From Snodgrassella gandavensis (GTDB lineage: Bacteria > Pseudomonadota > Gammaproteobacteria > Burkholderiales > Neisseriaceae), in assembly GCF_914768025.1 (NCBI RefSeq), contig NZ_CAJZCE010000004.1, positions 124,001 to 188,000 of the forward strand: a stretch of 64,000 nucleotides of DNA. Direction: 5' to 3'. Numbering within the stretch: the first letter of the stretch is position 1; every line of letters begins with the position of its first letter. A program made the position numbers and the translations under genes. Shown piece by piece: positions 39,772-48,922 of this stretch. The notes under the pieces are model-generated. The model did no database searches. It was not told the origin of the DNA and worked only from the letters and a program-made list of their open reading frames with translations.

Positions 39772-40956
39772 ATGAAAAAAACCCTGATTGCTTTGGCTTT
39801 GACCACTTTGCCGGTTGCCGCTATGGCTGAGGTTGTTTTGTATGGCCAAATGAAAGCAGGCTATGAAGTTAATTCATCAAAAACTACTGGATCACCAGAT
39901 GTTAATGAAGATCGTGGCCCATACTTAAACGGTATCGCTGATTATGGTTCTCGTATCGGTGTCAAAGGTTCTGAAGACTTGGGTAATGGCCTGAAAGCTA
40001 TTTGGCAGGTTGAATCTCGCATTCACTTGGGTCACAGCAATGGTGGATCTGATGGCTGGGCTAACCGTGACTCATTCATCGGCTTGCAGCATGACCAATT
40101 GGGTACTGTACGTGCCGGTCGTATCAGCAATGCTATCAATGCTAACATGGACGTTGTGGATGCTTGGGAATATGGCGATGGCAGCGATGCATTGGGTCTG
40201 GGTAAATTCACCCGTACTGATGCTCGTTATGTAGGTATTGCCTATGATTCTCCAGAGTGGGCTGGTTTCAATTTCAACGTATTGTACTCTCCACGTGATA
40301 ACGTGAACGGTGGCAATCGTGATGGTAAAAATGGTGAATACGATCGTGGTATCGGTTCTGGCGACAAATACAGCCTTGGCCTGAACTATAAAAACTCTGG
40401 TTTCTATGCTAAATACGGTTTTGATTATCTGAAAAACTCAGCAGTAAAAATTGATGAGTCCTCTATCATTGAAAATGAAGATGGTGAAGTAATTGGTTGG
40501 ACTGGTCAAAGAAAAGATGGTCAGGTACACCGTATTGAAGGTGGTTATGATGCCAATAACCTGTTTGTAGCTGTGGGTTATCAATACACCAAAAATGCAA
40601 CTTCTTATTCTAAATTTACGGATGAAGTGAATGAGTATGTTAAAATTAAAGCACTTGGTGTAGGCGACCACAATATGACTGTAGATAACCAAGGTCAGGA
40701 AGCTGCTCTGACTGTTGGCTACCATTTTGGTAACATTTTTCCGAAAATCTCCTATGCTCATGGCTGGGATGTAAAAATCAACGGCACCAAAGAGAAAAAC
40801 ACCAAATACGATCAGATCGTGTTAGGTGCTGACTATGACTTCTCTAAACGCACTACTGCTAACGTACAAGCTGGCTGGTTGCGTGAAGGCCTAGGCGAAG
40901 ATGAAGGCAAAATCAAAACTACCGCTTTTGGTGTTGGTCTGAAACACACTTTCTAA
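39772..40956 (+). CDS. PorB-type trimeric porin, copy 1
   Basis: 394 residues. A signal peptide is cleaved after AMA at residue 19, followed by EVVLYGQMKAGYEV, the first beta strand typical of neisserial and other betaproteobacterial porins. A 16-stranded barrel is expected. The constriction loop region includes GRISNAINANMDVVD, and the chain ends LKHTF with the C-terminal Phe needed for barrel assembly. It forms general diffusion channels in the outer membrane and probably contacts the RmpM-like protein. AAGGA precedes the ATG. It differs from the second porin mostly in surface loops. Confidence 0.94.
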   Translation: MKKTLIALALTTLPVAAMAEVVLYGQMKAGYEVNSSKTTGSPDVNEDRGPYLNGIADYGSRIGVKGSEDLGNGLKAIWQVESRIHLGHSNGGSDGWANRDSFIGLQHDQLGTVRAGRISNAINANMDVVDAWEYGDGSDALGLGKFTRTDARYVGIAYDSPEWAGFNFNVLYSPRDNVNGGNRDGKNGEYDRGIGSGDKYSLGLNYKNSGFYAKYGFDYLKNSAVKIDESSIIENEDGEVIGWTGQRKDGQVHRIEGGYDANNLFVAVGYQYTKNATSYSKFTDEVNEYVKIKALGVGDHNMTVDNQGQEAALTVGYHFGNIFPKISYAHGWDVKINGTKEKNTKYDQIVLGADYDFSKRTTANVQAGWLREGLGEDEGKIKTTAFGVGLKHTF

Positions 40957-40991
40957 TTAGTCTTTAACCCTTACTAATTAGTAGTTGAACC

Positions 40992-41039
40992 TAATCCCTG
41001 ACTGAAGAACAGATTGCACTGTTCATCAGTCAGGGATTA
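40992..41039 (+). terminator. Long hairpin after porin 1
   Basis: TAATCCCTGACTGA (40992-41005) pairs with TCAGTCAGGGATTA (41026-41039), and an inner GAACAG/CTGTTC extends the stem past one mismatch. No strong T run follows, so it may protect the 3' end as much as terminate. Confidence 0.7.
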
Positions 41040-41688
41040 ACTTATTTTATAAACATCATTGAATTGCATTAATAAAATCTTGATGCAGATGAAACTGCAT
41101 ATAGCAATAAAAGCATAATTATTATTACTTATTAAGCATATCGGATATTAAAGATTAAGGGATAAAACCTTAGCCATAATGACAAATATGTAGTTAAAAT
41201 CATTGAAAAAATGGCGCAGGAAATCACAAGTAAAATAACTTACTTATCTACTAATTATATCTATTTGATATTTAATAATTAAATTGCTCTATCCATAGCT
41301 GGAAATTAGATAGATAAGCAATATGATAGACTGCATCTATAACCATACCTGAGCATGGTTTTAAGGATTATGGGTTAATACATTGACAATAGTTGCGTGA
41401 AAATTTTTGTTTTCCGTAAGCATTCTTGTTTTGGTTGTTGTATACGACTTTTCTGAATAATATTTTGCCTATATATAAAAATGTATTGCTAATAGTAGGT
41501 AATGTGAAAATACTGTAGCAGAAAGTCAGTTTAACGATAAAACCAGAGGCTTTCACCGTCATTTGGATACATTTCTGATATTTATTTAACCTGTTCTTTA
41601 ATAGCAGAAACTATCTCAGTCTGCTATTCAGAATCAGTGGTTTGCTTTTTTATAACCTGACCAGTATATTCCGCACACTCGTCATGAT
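41040..41688. other. Intergenic region between the porins
   Basis: About 650 AT-rich bases. No gene is supported: a minus-strand frame at 41368-41562 has no family features. It should contain the promoter of porin 2. Confidence 0.5.
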
Positions 41689-41769
41689 GGCGATTGATGT
41701 AAAACTTCAAAAGCTCTTCATTTGGTTTTTGAGGTTTGTATTTTTGACGTTGAAACTAGGAATACAGTA
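41689..41769 (+). promoter_or_regulatory. Conserved porin leader, copy 2
   Basis: Near copy of the leader at 39693-39771, ending in AGGAATACAGTA before the ATG. The similarity starts abruptly at GGCGATT in both copies, marking the likely boundary of the duplicated or transcribed unit. Confidence 0.7.
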
Positions 41770-42912
41770 ATGAAAAAAACCCTGATTGCTTTGGCTTTGA
41801 CTACTTTGCCAGTTGCTGCTATGGCAGAGGTTGTTTTGTACGGCCAAATGAAAGCAGGCTATGAAGTATCTTCTACTAAAACCAGTGGTGACAGCCGTGG
41901 TCCATACCAGAATGGTATTGCTGACTATGGTTCAAGAATTGGTTTTAAAGGTTCTGAAGATTTGGGTAACGGTCTGAAAGCCATCTGGCAAGTAGAATCT
42001 GCCATTCATTTAGGTAACAGCAATGGTAAAGCAGATGGCTGGGCTAACCGTGACTCTTTTATCGGTTTACAAACTGATTTCGGTACAGTTCGTGCGGGTC
42101 GTATCAGCAATACCATGAAAGCCAATATGGACGTTGTTGACCCATGGGAATACAACAATGAAGTTTTAGGTTTGGGTAAATTTACCCGTACTGGTGAGCG
42201 TTATGTAGGTATTGCCTATGATTCGCCAGAATGGGCTGGTTTTAAATTCAATGCCTTATACTCTCCACGCGATAATGTGAATGGTGGCAATCGTAACAGT
42301 GAGTATGATTATGGTATGGGCGCTGGCGATAAATATAGCGTAGGCCTGAATTACCATAATGCCGGTTATTTTGCAAAATACGGCTTTAACTTCCTGAAAA
42401 ATTCTGCTGCCATGATTTCTGAATCTGGTCATACCAAACTTAAAGATGGTCAGGTGCATCGTGTTGAAGGTGGCTATGATGCCAATGACCTGTTTGTAGG
42501 TGTGGGCTATCAATATAGCAAGAATACCAGCTCCTATTTCCGTGGATTGAAAGGCGCATCAATTCCCGTGGGCGGAGAGGGTAATTTAAACACTATGAAT
42601 GTTGGTGATCATAATGTGACCTTGGATAATCAGGGACAGGAAGCTGTTTTGACCCTCGGCTATCACTTCAATAATGTTTTCCCGAAAATCTCCTATGCTC
42701 ATGGCTGGGATGTAAAAATTAACGGTAGCAAAGAGAAAAACACCAAGTACGATCAGGTTGTATTAGGTGCAGATTACGACTTCTCTAAACATACTACTGC
42801 TAATATTCAGGCGGGTTGGCTGCGTGAAGGTAATGGCTACGATGAACTGAATCAAAGTAAAGGTAAAAACAAAACCACTGCTTTTGGTGTTGGTTTGAAA
42901 CATACTTTCTGA
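41770..42912 (+). CDS. PorB-type trimeric porin, copy 2
   Basis: 380 residues. It shares the whole signal peptide and most barrel strands with porin 1, including EVVLYGQMKAGYEV, the NGIADYGSRIG block, SYAHGWDVKING and the ending LKHTF. Differences cluster in predicted surface loops: the region after LKNSA is shorter, and a Gly-rich stretch (RGLKGASIPVGGEGN) replaces the acidic one of porin 1. The frame opens 16 codons upstream in the leader, but ATG 41770 with AGGA is the real start. It has its own leader and terminator, so the two porins can be expressed independently. Confidence 0.94.
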   Translation: MKKTLIALALTTLPVAAMAEVVLYGQMKAGYEVSSTKTSGDSRGPYQNGIADYGSRIGFKGSEDLGNGLKAIWQVESAIHLGNSNGKADGWANRDSFIGLQTDFGTVRAGRISNTMKANMDVVDPWEYNNEVLGLGKFTRTGERYVGIAYDSPEWAGFKFNALYSPRDNVNGGNRNSEYDYGMGAGDKYSVGLNYHNAGYFAKYGFNFLKNSAAMISESGHTKLKDGQVHRVEGGYDANDLFVGVGYQYSKNTSSYFRGLKGASIPVGGEGNLNTMNVGDHNVTLDNQGQEAVLTLGYHFNNVFPKISYAHGWDVKINGSKEKNTKYDQVVLGADYDFSKHTTANIQAGWLREGNGYDELNQSKGKNKTTAFGVGLKHTF

Positions 42913-42936
42913 TCAGGCAGTGTGAGCTGATTTTAG

Positions 42937-42976
42937 AAAAACAATAAACCCCGCTGTGGCGGGGTTTATTGTTTTT
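42937..42976 (+). terminator. Terminator of porin 2
   Basis: A perfect 18-base stem, left arm 42937-42954 (ending AACCCCGC) and right arm 42959-42976, with a 4-base loop. The right arm ends in five T, and the A-rich left end would also serve the opposite strand. Confidence 0.93.
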
Positions 42977-43110
42977 GGCTATCTGGGTAAAACAGATCAG
43001 GCTGTATTAAAGTTGTCTGTTTATCGAAAAAATAATGTACATTTTTACTAAAAAAGCAGCTTAGGTAGAGATAGTAATTGCTGGTATGAATGAGGGACAA
43101 ACTTTCCGTT

Positions 43111-43674
43111 TTATCTATTACGGCGCTGTTTGCTATACCAGTATATGGATAGGACAATCACAGCTACCAACAGAATAATGGCAAACAATAGCTTTGTATA
43201 TTGATGAAACTGGGCAAACATCCATTGCGCTGATTGTCCGAACAAATAGCCAAAACTAACGATGATGATTGCCCAGAATAATGCGCCCAGCGCGTTCAGT
43301 AAGAGAAAACGAGGGAACGATACTTTACTCATGCCGATGGCAATGGGGCCGGCAATACGCAGGCCATACATAAAGCGCACACCAATAATAATGATTGAGC
43401 TGTGCTTGCATAGTAACCGGTTGGTTTTTTCTACCAGCGGATCCAGTTTGGGAAAATGTTGCAACAGGCGCGTGCCATAATAGCGGCCGAGTAGAAAGCA
43501 CACCTGATCACCAAGCATGCCGCCAGCAGTAGCACACAGAATGGATGGTACAAATAACAGATAACCCCTATGCACAAAAAAACCGGCCAATGTGAGGATG
43601 GTTTCGCCTTCCAGGATACTGCCAATAAAGATGGCCAGATAGCCATAATGATTGAGTAACTGTTCAATATTCAT
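43111..43674 (-). CDS. DedA-family membrane protein
   Basis: About 187 residues from MNIEQLLNH; six extra residues are possible from 43692. Several hydrophobic segments are present, with the DedA signatures IGSILEGETILTLAGFF, GGMLGDQVCFLLGRYYG and GVRFMYGLRIAGPIAIGMS, where the conserved Arg pair lies. DedA proteins help flip or recycle lipid carriers such as undecaprenyl phosphate and maintain membrane proton balance. It lies downstream of pyrE on the same strand, with a gap of about 90 bases. Confidence 0.9.
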   Translation of the reverse strand: MNIEQLLNHYGYLAIFIGSILEGETILTLAGFFVHRGYLLFVPSILCATAGGMLGDQVCFLLGRYYGTRLLQHFPKLDPLVEKTNRLLCKHSSIIIIGVRFMYGLRIAGPIAIGMSKVSFPRFLLLNALGALFWAIIIVSFGYLFGQSAQWMFAQFHQYTKLLFAIILLVAVIVLSIYWYSKQRRNR

Positions 43675-43764
43675 CTGGTAAATGCGCGGCAAAGGTAATC
43701 AATTCATAAACATAAGATTACTTGAACCATTAAGGCAATCTTTTTTGCCAGAACCAGACAAATT

Positions 43765-44403
43765 TTACACACCATATTGCTGGCGATAAGCTGCTACCGG
43801 TTGATGGTAGCTGGCCAGTGTGGGATCATTTTCCAGCAAGCGCAGCAGATCCTCTAGTGTAGCAATTGCTGTTACAGGTATATGATACTGCTGTTGTACT
43901 TCCTGTACGGCTGATTGTGTTCCGGTACCTTTTTCCATGCGGTCAAGTGCAATGGCTACGCCAGCAGTAATCGCACCTTCACGCTGAATAATGGACACTG
44001 ATTCCCGTACTGAGGTACCGGCTGAAATGACGTCATCAATAATCAGTACACGTCCCTGTAATGGCGCACCCACCAGTACACCACCTTCACCATGGTCTTT
44101 TGCTTCTTTACGGTTATAGGCATATGGCACATTGCGTCCTTCTTCTGCCAGCATCATTGCGGTAGCGGCGGCCAGTATAATACCTTTGTAGGCAGGTCCG
44201 AACAGCATATCAAATTCTATGTTGCTGGCCAGAATGGAGCGGGCATAAAAGCGAGCCAGTTGCAGAATACTGTAGCCATCATTAAACAAACCGGCATTGA
44301 AGAAGTAGGGTGACTGTCTGCCGGCCTTGGTGGTGAACTGGCCAAACTTTAAAACATTCTGTTGCAGGGCAAAGTGGAGAAAGTCCTGACGGAAATCAGA
44401 CAT
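43765..44403 (-). CDS. pyrE: Orotate phosphoribosyltransferase
   Basis: 212 residues. Converts orotate and PRPP to OMP in pyrimidine synthesis. The PRPP motif is VLIIDDVISAGTSVRES near residue 120. The N-terminal FGQFTTKAGRQSPYFFNAG and YNRKEAKDHGEGG (catalytic loop with Lys) are diagnostic. It is divergent from exonuclease III, an association also common in gammaproteobacteria, where pyrE lies near DNA-repair genes. Confidence 0.96.
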   Translation of the reverse strand: MSDFRQDFLHFALQQNVLKFGQFTTKAGRQSPYFFNAGLFNDGYSILQLARFYARSILASNIEFDMLFGPAYKGIILAAATAMMLAEEGRNVPYAYNRKEAKDHGEGGVLVGAPLQGRVLIIDDVISAGTSVRESVSIIQREGAITAGVAIALDRMEKGTGTQSAVQEVQQQYHIPVTAIATLEDLLRLLENDPTLASYHQPVAAYRQQYGV

Positions 44404-44479
44404 AATTATCCTTGGTGATAAAATGACGTATTAAACAAATTAAGCTTTAAATTTTAGCATTAAACGAAAGGACATGCGG

Positions 44480-45250
44480 ATGCGCATTATCTCTGCTAAT
44501 GTAAATGGTATACGCTCAGCCACCAGTAAGGGTTTTATTGATTATCTGGCACAGGCACAGGCCGATATTGTGTGTGTACAGGAGTTAAAGGCTCAGGAAG
44601 CTGATCTGACGGAAGAGATGAAGCATCCGCAGGGCATGTATGGGGTATGGCATACTGCCGTGAAACGGGGTTACAGTGGTGTGGCCATATACAGTAAGCA
44701 AGAGCCCGATGCTGTTCAGATTGGGCTTGGCTGGGAAGATTTTGACCATGAAGGGCGTTATGTGCGCGCTGATTTTGGTAAGCTGACGGTTATTTCATTA
44801 TATTTGCCATCGGGCAGCAGTTCGGATGAGCGGCAGCAGGCCAAGTTTAGTTTTCTGGACAAGTTCCTGCCCGTGCTACGTGAATTACAGGCATTGCAAC
44901 GGGATGTGGTGATTTGTGGTGACTGGAATATTGCGCACCAGAATATTGATTTGAAAAACTGGCGCGGAAATCTGAAAAATTCTGGCTTCCTGCCCGAAGA
45001 ACGGCAGTGGCTCAGTCAGGTAATTGACGAACTGGGCTGGGTGGATATCTGGCGTACCCTGTATCCGGAAATACCTGGCTATACATGGTGGAGTAATCGC
45101 GGACAGGCTTATGCAAAAGACGTGGGCTGGCGCATTGATTATCAGTTGGCAACACCAAATCTTGCTGCCTGTGCACAAACTGCATCTATCTATAAGGATG
45201 AAAAATTTTCTGATCATGCACCGTTAATCGTTGATTATGCTTACGAGTAA
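44480..45250 (+). CDS. Exodeoxyribonuclease III / AP endonuclease (Xth family)
   Basis: 256 residues. Mg-dependent repair nuclease of the exonuclease-endonuclease-phosphatase fold. The catalytic residues are visible in VQELKAQEAD (Glu), GDWNIAHQNIDLKNW (Asp and Asn) and FSDHAPLIVDY (Asp-His). The ATG at 44480 has AAAGGA at good spacing; another ATG two codons earlier is too close to that site. Neisseria has two paralogues of this family, NApe and NExo, with different activities. I cannot tell which one this is. Confidence 0.93.
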   Translation: MRIISANVNGIRSATSKGFIDYLAQAQADIVCVQELKAQEADLTEEMKHPQGMYGVWHTAVKRGYSGVAIYSKQEPDAVQIGLGWEDFDHEGRYVRADFGKLTVISLYLPSGSSSDERQQAKFSFLDKFLPVLRELQALQRDVVICGDWNIAHQNIDLKNWRGNLKNSGFLPEERQWLSQVIDELGWVDIWRTLYPEIPGYTWWSNRGQAYAKDVGWRIDYQLATPNLAACAQTASIYKDEKFSDHAPLIVDYAYE

Positions 45251-45474
45251 CTTTAAATAAGTTACAAAGTGGTGTTTGCAGCCAGTCATTTTTCAGCAAA
45301 ATACGCGCATACAATGATAAGTTCGAATTGCGTGGCTTGGGAATTGTATGTGCGTCAACGCAGTGAAGCCCTTGGTTTGTTTCTGGCGGCGCGGGGATAA
45401 TCAGACTGGAAAAGGTATATCTGTCATCCAGTATCAGATGGTTAATGATGCTTATTTATCTGATTTTATTATGT

Positions 45475-46869
45475 TTAATTAATGGTTTCTACAATTTCGT
45501 ATTCCTGCATTTTATATAATAATGTTCTTTTACTGACCCCCAGTGAACGGGCGGTGTTTTCCCGATGTCCATGGTTTAGTTTCAATTCATTGATGATTAA
45601 TTCTTTTTCATAAATTTTGACTTTTTCCTTTAAAGTGGCACCATGCTGCTCATCTTCACCAAAATCCGGATTGAAATCAGGCGTTTTTTTATGGGCAATG
45701 ATATGTGCAGGCAAATCTTGCGGATAAATAAACAGCCCATTGGACATTACCACGGCATGCTCAATGGCATTGGACAATTCGCGCACGTTGCCCGGCCATG
45801 GATACTGGTTGAGTACTTCTACGGCGCTGATGGTGAAGTCGAGCAATTCCTTGTTATTTTCATGGCAGAACTGATTGGCAAAGTAGCGTGCCAGCAGCAT
45901 GACATCATTTTTTCTGTCGCGTAATGGTGGTAAGCTTAATTCCATAACATTAAGCCGATAGAATAAATCTTCACGGAATTCACCAGTGCTAATCATGTCT
46001 TGCAGGCTACGATTGGTGGCTGCAATCAGCCGGAAGTCGGTTTTAATTAATCTGGTACCGCCGATTGGTTCGAATTCCTTTTCCTGAATGACGCGCAGAA
46101 GTTTTACCTGTAGGTTAGTCGACATTTCTGCTACTTCATCCAGAAAAAGTGTGCCCCGATGTGCACGTTCAAATAAGCCAAGCTGGCGTTGATAAGCACC
46201 CGTAAATGATCCTTTTTCATGCCCGAATAGCGTACTTTCCAGCAAGGTTTCCGGCAATGCGCCACAATTTACTTTGATAAAGGGGCCGGTTGAGCGTGTA
46301 CTATAGTAATGGATGGTTTTTGCCACTAATTCTTTACCGGTTCCGCTTTCACCCGTGATTAATACGGTAGTTTTGGTTTGTGATATTTTAGCGATATTGC
46401 GGCACAGCTCCATCATATTCGGGCTGTTAGTGAGAATATGCCCTTTGGTATCGGAGTTGGTTAATTCGATTTTCGGCGATAAATCAATTCCTTGCTTTTT
46501 AGCCCTGCTTAACTCTAATGTCCGCTTTATCAATGCTTTAAGCTCATTGAGATCAAAGGGTTTAACAATGTAATCAATCGCTCCCTGTTTTAATGCTTCA
46601 ACCGCTGTATCAACACCAGCATAAGCCGTCATCAGTATGATAAACATCTCTGGATGGCTTTCTTTAATTATTTTCAGTGCTTCCAGCCCGGTCATTTGCG
46701 GCAGGCGGTTATCCATTAAAATTAAATCAATGGGTTGCTGCGCTAATAGTGCAATAGCTTCTTCTGCATTATCAATAGCGATAACTTGATACTGTTGTTG
46801 TGATAAAAAAATGGATAACAATTTGCGCAGATTGAGTTCGTCTTCGACAATTAAGATTTTTTCCGACAT
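45475..46869 (-). CDS. atoC: Sigma-54-dependent response regulator AtoC
   Basis: 464 residues. The receiver domain (1-120) has phospho-acceptor Asp53 (LILMDNRLPQ) and Lys in IVKPFD. An AAA+ sigma-54 activation domain (about 145-380) has Walker A GESGTGKE, a sigma-54 contact loop reading GSFTGA instead of the usual GAFTGA, and Walker B TLFLDEVAEM. A Fis-type helix-turn-helix closes the protein (RENTARSLGVSKRTLLYKMQ). The family activates atoDAEB when phosphorylated by AtoS in response to acetoacetate. It follows atoS with a 20-base gap and is the last gene of the ato block. Confidence 0.9.
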   Translation of the reverse strand: MSEKILIVEDELNLRKLLSIFLSQQQYQVIAIDNAEEAIALLAQQPIDLILMDNRLPQMTGLEALKIIKESHPEMFIILMTAYAGVDTAVEALKQGAIDYIVKPFDLNELKALIKRTLELSRAKKQGIDLSPKIELTNSDTKGHILTNSPNMMELCRNIAKISQTKTTVLITGESGTGKELVAKTIHYYSTRSTGPFIKVNCGALPETLLESTLFGHEKGSFTGAYQRQLGLFERAHRGTLFLDEVAEMSTNLQVKLLRVIQEKEFEPIGGTRLIKTDFRLIAATNRSLQDMISTGEFREDLFYRLNVMELSLPPLRDRKNDVMLLARYFANQFCHENNKELLDFTISAVEVLNQYPWPGNVRELSNAIEHAVVMSNGLFIYPQDLPAHIIAHKKTPDFNPDFGEDEQHGATLKEKVKIYEKELIINELKLNHGHRENTARSLGVSKRTLLYKMQEYEIVETIN

Positions 46870-46889
46870 AAGTTCCAGATTATTTTGTT

Positions 46890-48710
46890 TCAGTTGACGG
46901 GAAGTGCTATTTCAACGGTAACACCACTGCTGTGCTCATTATTTTTAATGCTAATTTGCCCTTTATGGGAAGAAACTATTTTTTGTACCATGGCCAGCCC
47001 AAGGCCGGTACCAGAAATTTTGGTAGTAAAAAACGGGGTAAAGATTTTATCCATTAATTCTTTTTTAATGCCTTCTCCGTTATCTTTTATCCGAATCAAT
47101 TGATATTTGTGGTTTGCTGACAATAATGTAGCTATTTCAATTTTACCGTGATCCCTGATTGCCTGAATGGCATTGATTAATAAATTCAGTAATGCCTGTT
47201 TGATTAATTCTTTATCCAGATACAACGGTGGCAACTCACGGGTTAATGCAAGAATCAGGCTGATATTATTTGACCGGTGGGATGAGTTAATCAGCACCAG
47301 TACTTCTTCAATTAAAGTATTTAACTGTACGGAAACATAGTAGTTTTTGGAGGGCACGGAAAAGTCCAGCAGTTGCTGGATAACCTGATTGATTGAATCA
47401 ACTTCTTTCAGAATAATTTCAATATATTCATTTTGTTCTGTGCGCGGTACATCATTTTGCAGGTACTGGACAAAACCGCGTACTGCTGCCAGTGGATTGC
47501 GGATTTCATGGGCAATGCCTGCCATCAGTTCACCCAGTGCAACCAGACGTTCTGTTTGCTGGATTAATTTTTCTACTTCTTTGCGTTCAGTGATATCTTT
47601 AAAAATAACCACTGCACCAATTATTTGCCCCTGATGATTTTTCAGATGGCTGGTACTGGCAGAGATTCTGATAATGCGTCCGGCAACTGGAAAATCTACT
47701 TCAACCCCTACATGATCGATACCATTGTATAAGGTATCCAGTAACGGACTATGAAAATTTTTATCATCGACGATGGTTGAATAAGGCTGGCCGAGTATGT
47801 GTTGAAGTTGATAACCGGTTATTTTTTCTGCTGCCGGGTTTAACATGGTTATGGAACCATTATTGTCTACAGTAATCACGCCATCCAGTGTATTTTCCAA
47901 AATCAATTCGTTCATGGTTTTGGTTTTTCTGAGTTTTTCAGCCAGACTGTTAATTCCATTCACAATTTCATTTAATTCTCCGCGAATCAGTGGCAGACGA
48001 AAGTCAAGCGAATAGGGTAGTTTTTCCAGCCCCTGCTTGATTATATTAATATCAGTATTCAGTTTTCTGGATAGAAAAGAAGCAATACAGATACAGCTCA
48101 GCATACAGATCAGGCTGATGATTATGACATTTTTATCAAATACAAATGCTTGCTTTTCAATATCATCCAGTGTTTCATTCGCCCAGATATAACCAAGTAT
48201 CTGGTTATTGCGCACAATGGGAATCATGGCGTTCATGATATTGCCCCTGACCTGTTCACCAGTATCAATCATGTGCCGGCCACTATGCATCACTTCACGC
48301 CCTTTATGCGTGGCTGCAATTGATTTACCCACATTCACGCCATATGCAGATTGTGGCGCATAGACGACAATGGCATCCAGTTGTTTGTGATAATAACCGG
48401 CTGCAACACTCGGCATATCTTTTAGTAACGGTTCAATTCTGGGAGACAGATACTGATTAAGCTGTGCAATCTGCTGTGTTTTGGGCAGATTTTCATCCAC
48501 CTGCTGATAGGCATCCCCTAAAAGCAAATCCAGTGTTTTGGTAATAGCATAAAGTTTTTGGCTTTTTTCCTGCCTGAGTAGTTCACGTCCTTCTTTATCG
48601 ATTAATACTGCACAGATACAAATTGAAAAACAGGACAGAAAGGTTACCAGCAAAAAAATACGGGCACTGATTCTGTCTGGATATAGGCGCTGAAGGAAAC
48701 GGGCGTTCAT
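46890..48710 (-). CDS. atoS: Sensor histidine kinase AtoS
   Basis: 606 residues. Inner-membrane sensor with a first membrane segment at about 18-40 (IFLLVTFLSCFSICICAVL), a periplasmic sensing region to about 195, and a second segment (VIIISLICMLSCICIASFL) with a HAMP-like linker. A PAS domain follows (LDGVITVDNNGSITMLNPAA, about 270-380), then HisKA with GIAHEIRNPLAAVRG (His phospho-acceptor). The HATPase domain has NLLINAIQAI, DNGEGI and GTGLGLAMV. It pairs with AtoC directly downstream and probably senses acetoacetate or related metabolites. Confidence 0.9.
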   Translation of the reverse strand: MNARFLQRLYPDRISARIFLLVTFLSCFSICICAVLIDKEGRELLRQEKSQKLYAITKTLDLLLGDAYQQVDENLPKTQQIAQLNQYLSPRIEPLLKDMPSVAAGYYHKQLDAIVVYAPQSAYGVNVGKSIAATHKGREVMHSGRHMIDTGEQVRGNIMNAMIPIVRNNQILGYIWANETLDDIEKQAFVFDKNVIIISLICMLSCICIASFLSRKLNTDINIIKQGLEKLPYSLDFRLPLIRGELNEIVNGINSLAEKLRKTKTMNELILENTLDGVITVDNNGSITMLNPAAEKITGYQLQHILGQPYSTIVDDKNFHSPLLDTLYNGIDHVGVEVDFPVAGRIIRISASTSHLKNHQGQIIGAVVIFKDITERKEVEKLIQQTERLVALGELMAGIAHEIRNPLAAVRGFVQYLQNDVPRTEQNEYIEIILKEVDSINQVIQQLLDFSVPSKNYYVSVQLNTLIEEVLVLINSSHRSNNISLILALTRELPPLYLDKELIKQALLNLLINAIQAIRDHGKIEIATLLSANHKYQLIRIKDNGEGIKKELMDKIFTPFFTTKISGTGLGLAMVQKIVSSHKGQISIKNNEHSSGVTVEIALPVN

Positions 48711-48829
48711 AAGTGCTCAGATATCCATTATTATCAATAAATTAATGTCGTAACATTGGGCTGATTATTAGCCGAAATATTTATCTGAATTATTTTGAAT
48801 TATCGGATAGATTATGTGGATTAACAACT

Positions 48830-48861
48830 CAGGCAATATCAGATAAATCCAATACTGCCTG
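48830..48861 (-). repeat. Hairpin between atoB and atoS
   Basis: CAGGCAATAT (48830-48839) and ATACTGCCTG (48852-48861) form a 10-base stem with one G-U pair in RNA from the minus strand. It could attenuate or process the message between the metabolic and regulatory genes. Confidence 0.55.
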
Positions 48862-48922
48862 ATTGCCTAATCTAATACATATCTGCTAACCAGATATAAT
48901 CATTAGTATTATTTGGTGGTTG

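Noticed and set aside
41368..41562. 64-codon minus-strand ORF between the porins
   Set aside because: Low-complexity composition from AT-rich DNA, no ribosome site; not counted as a gene.
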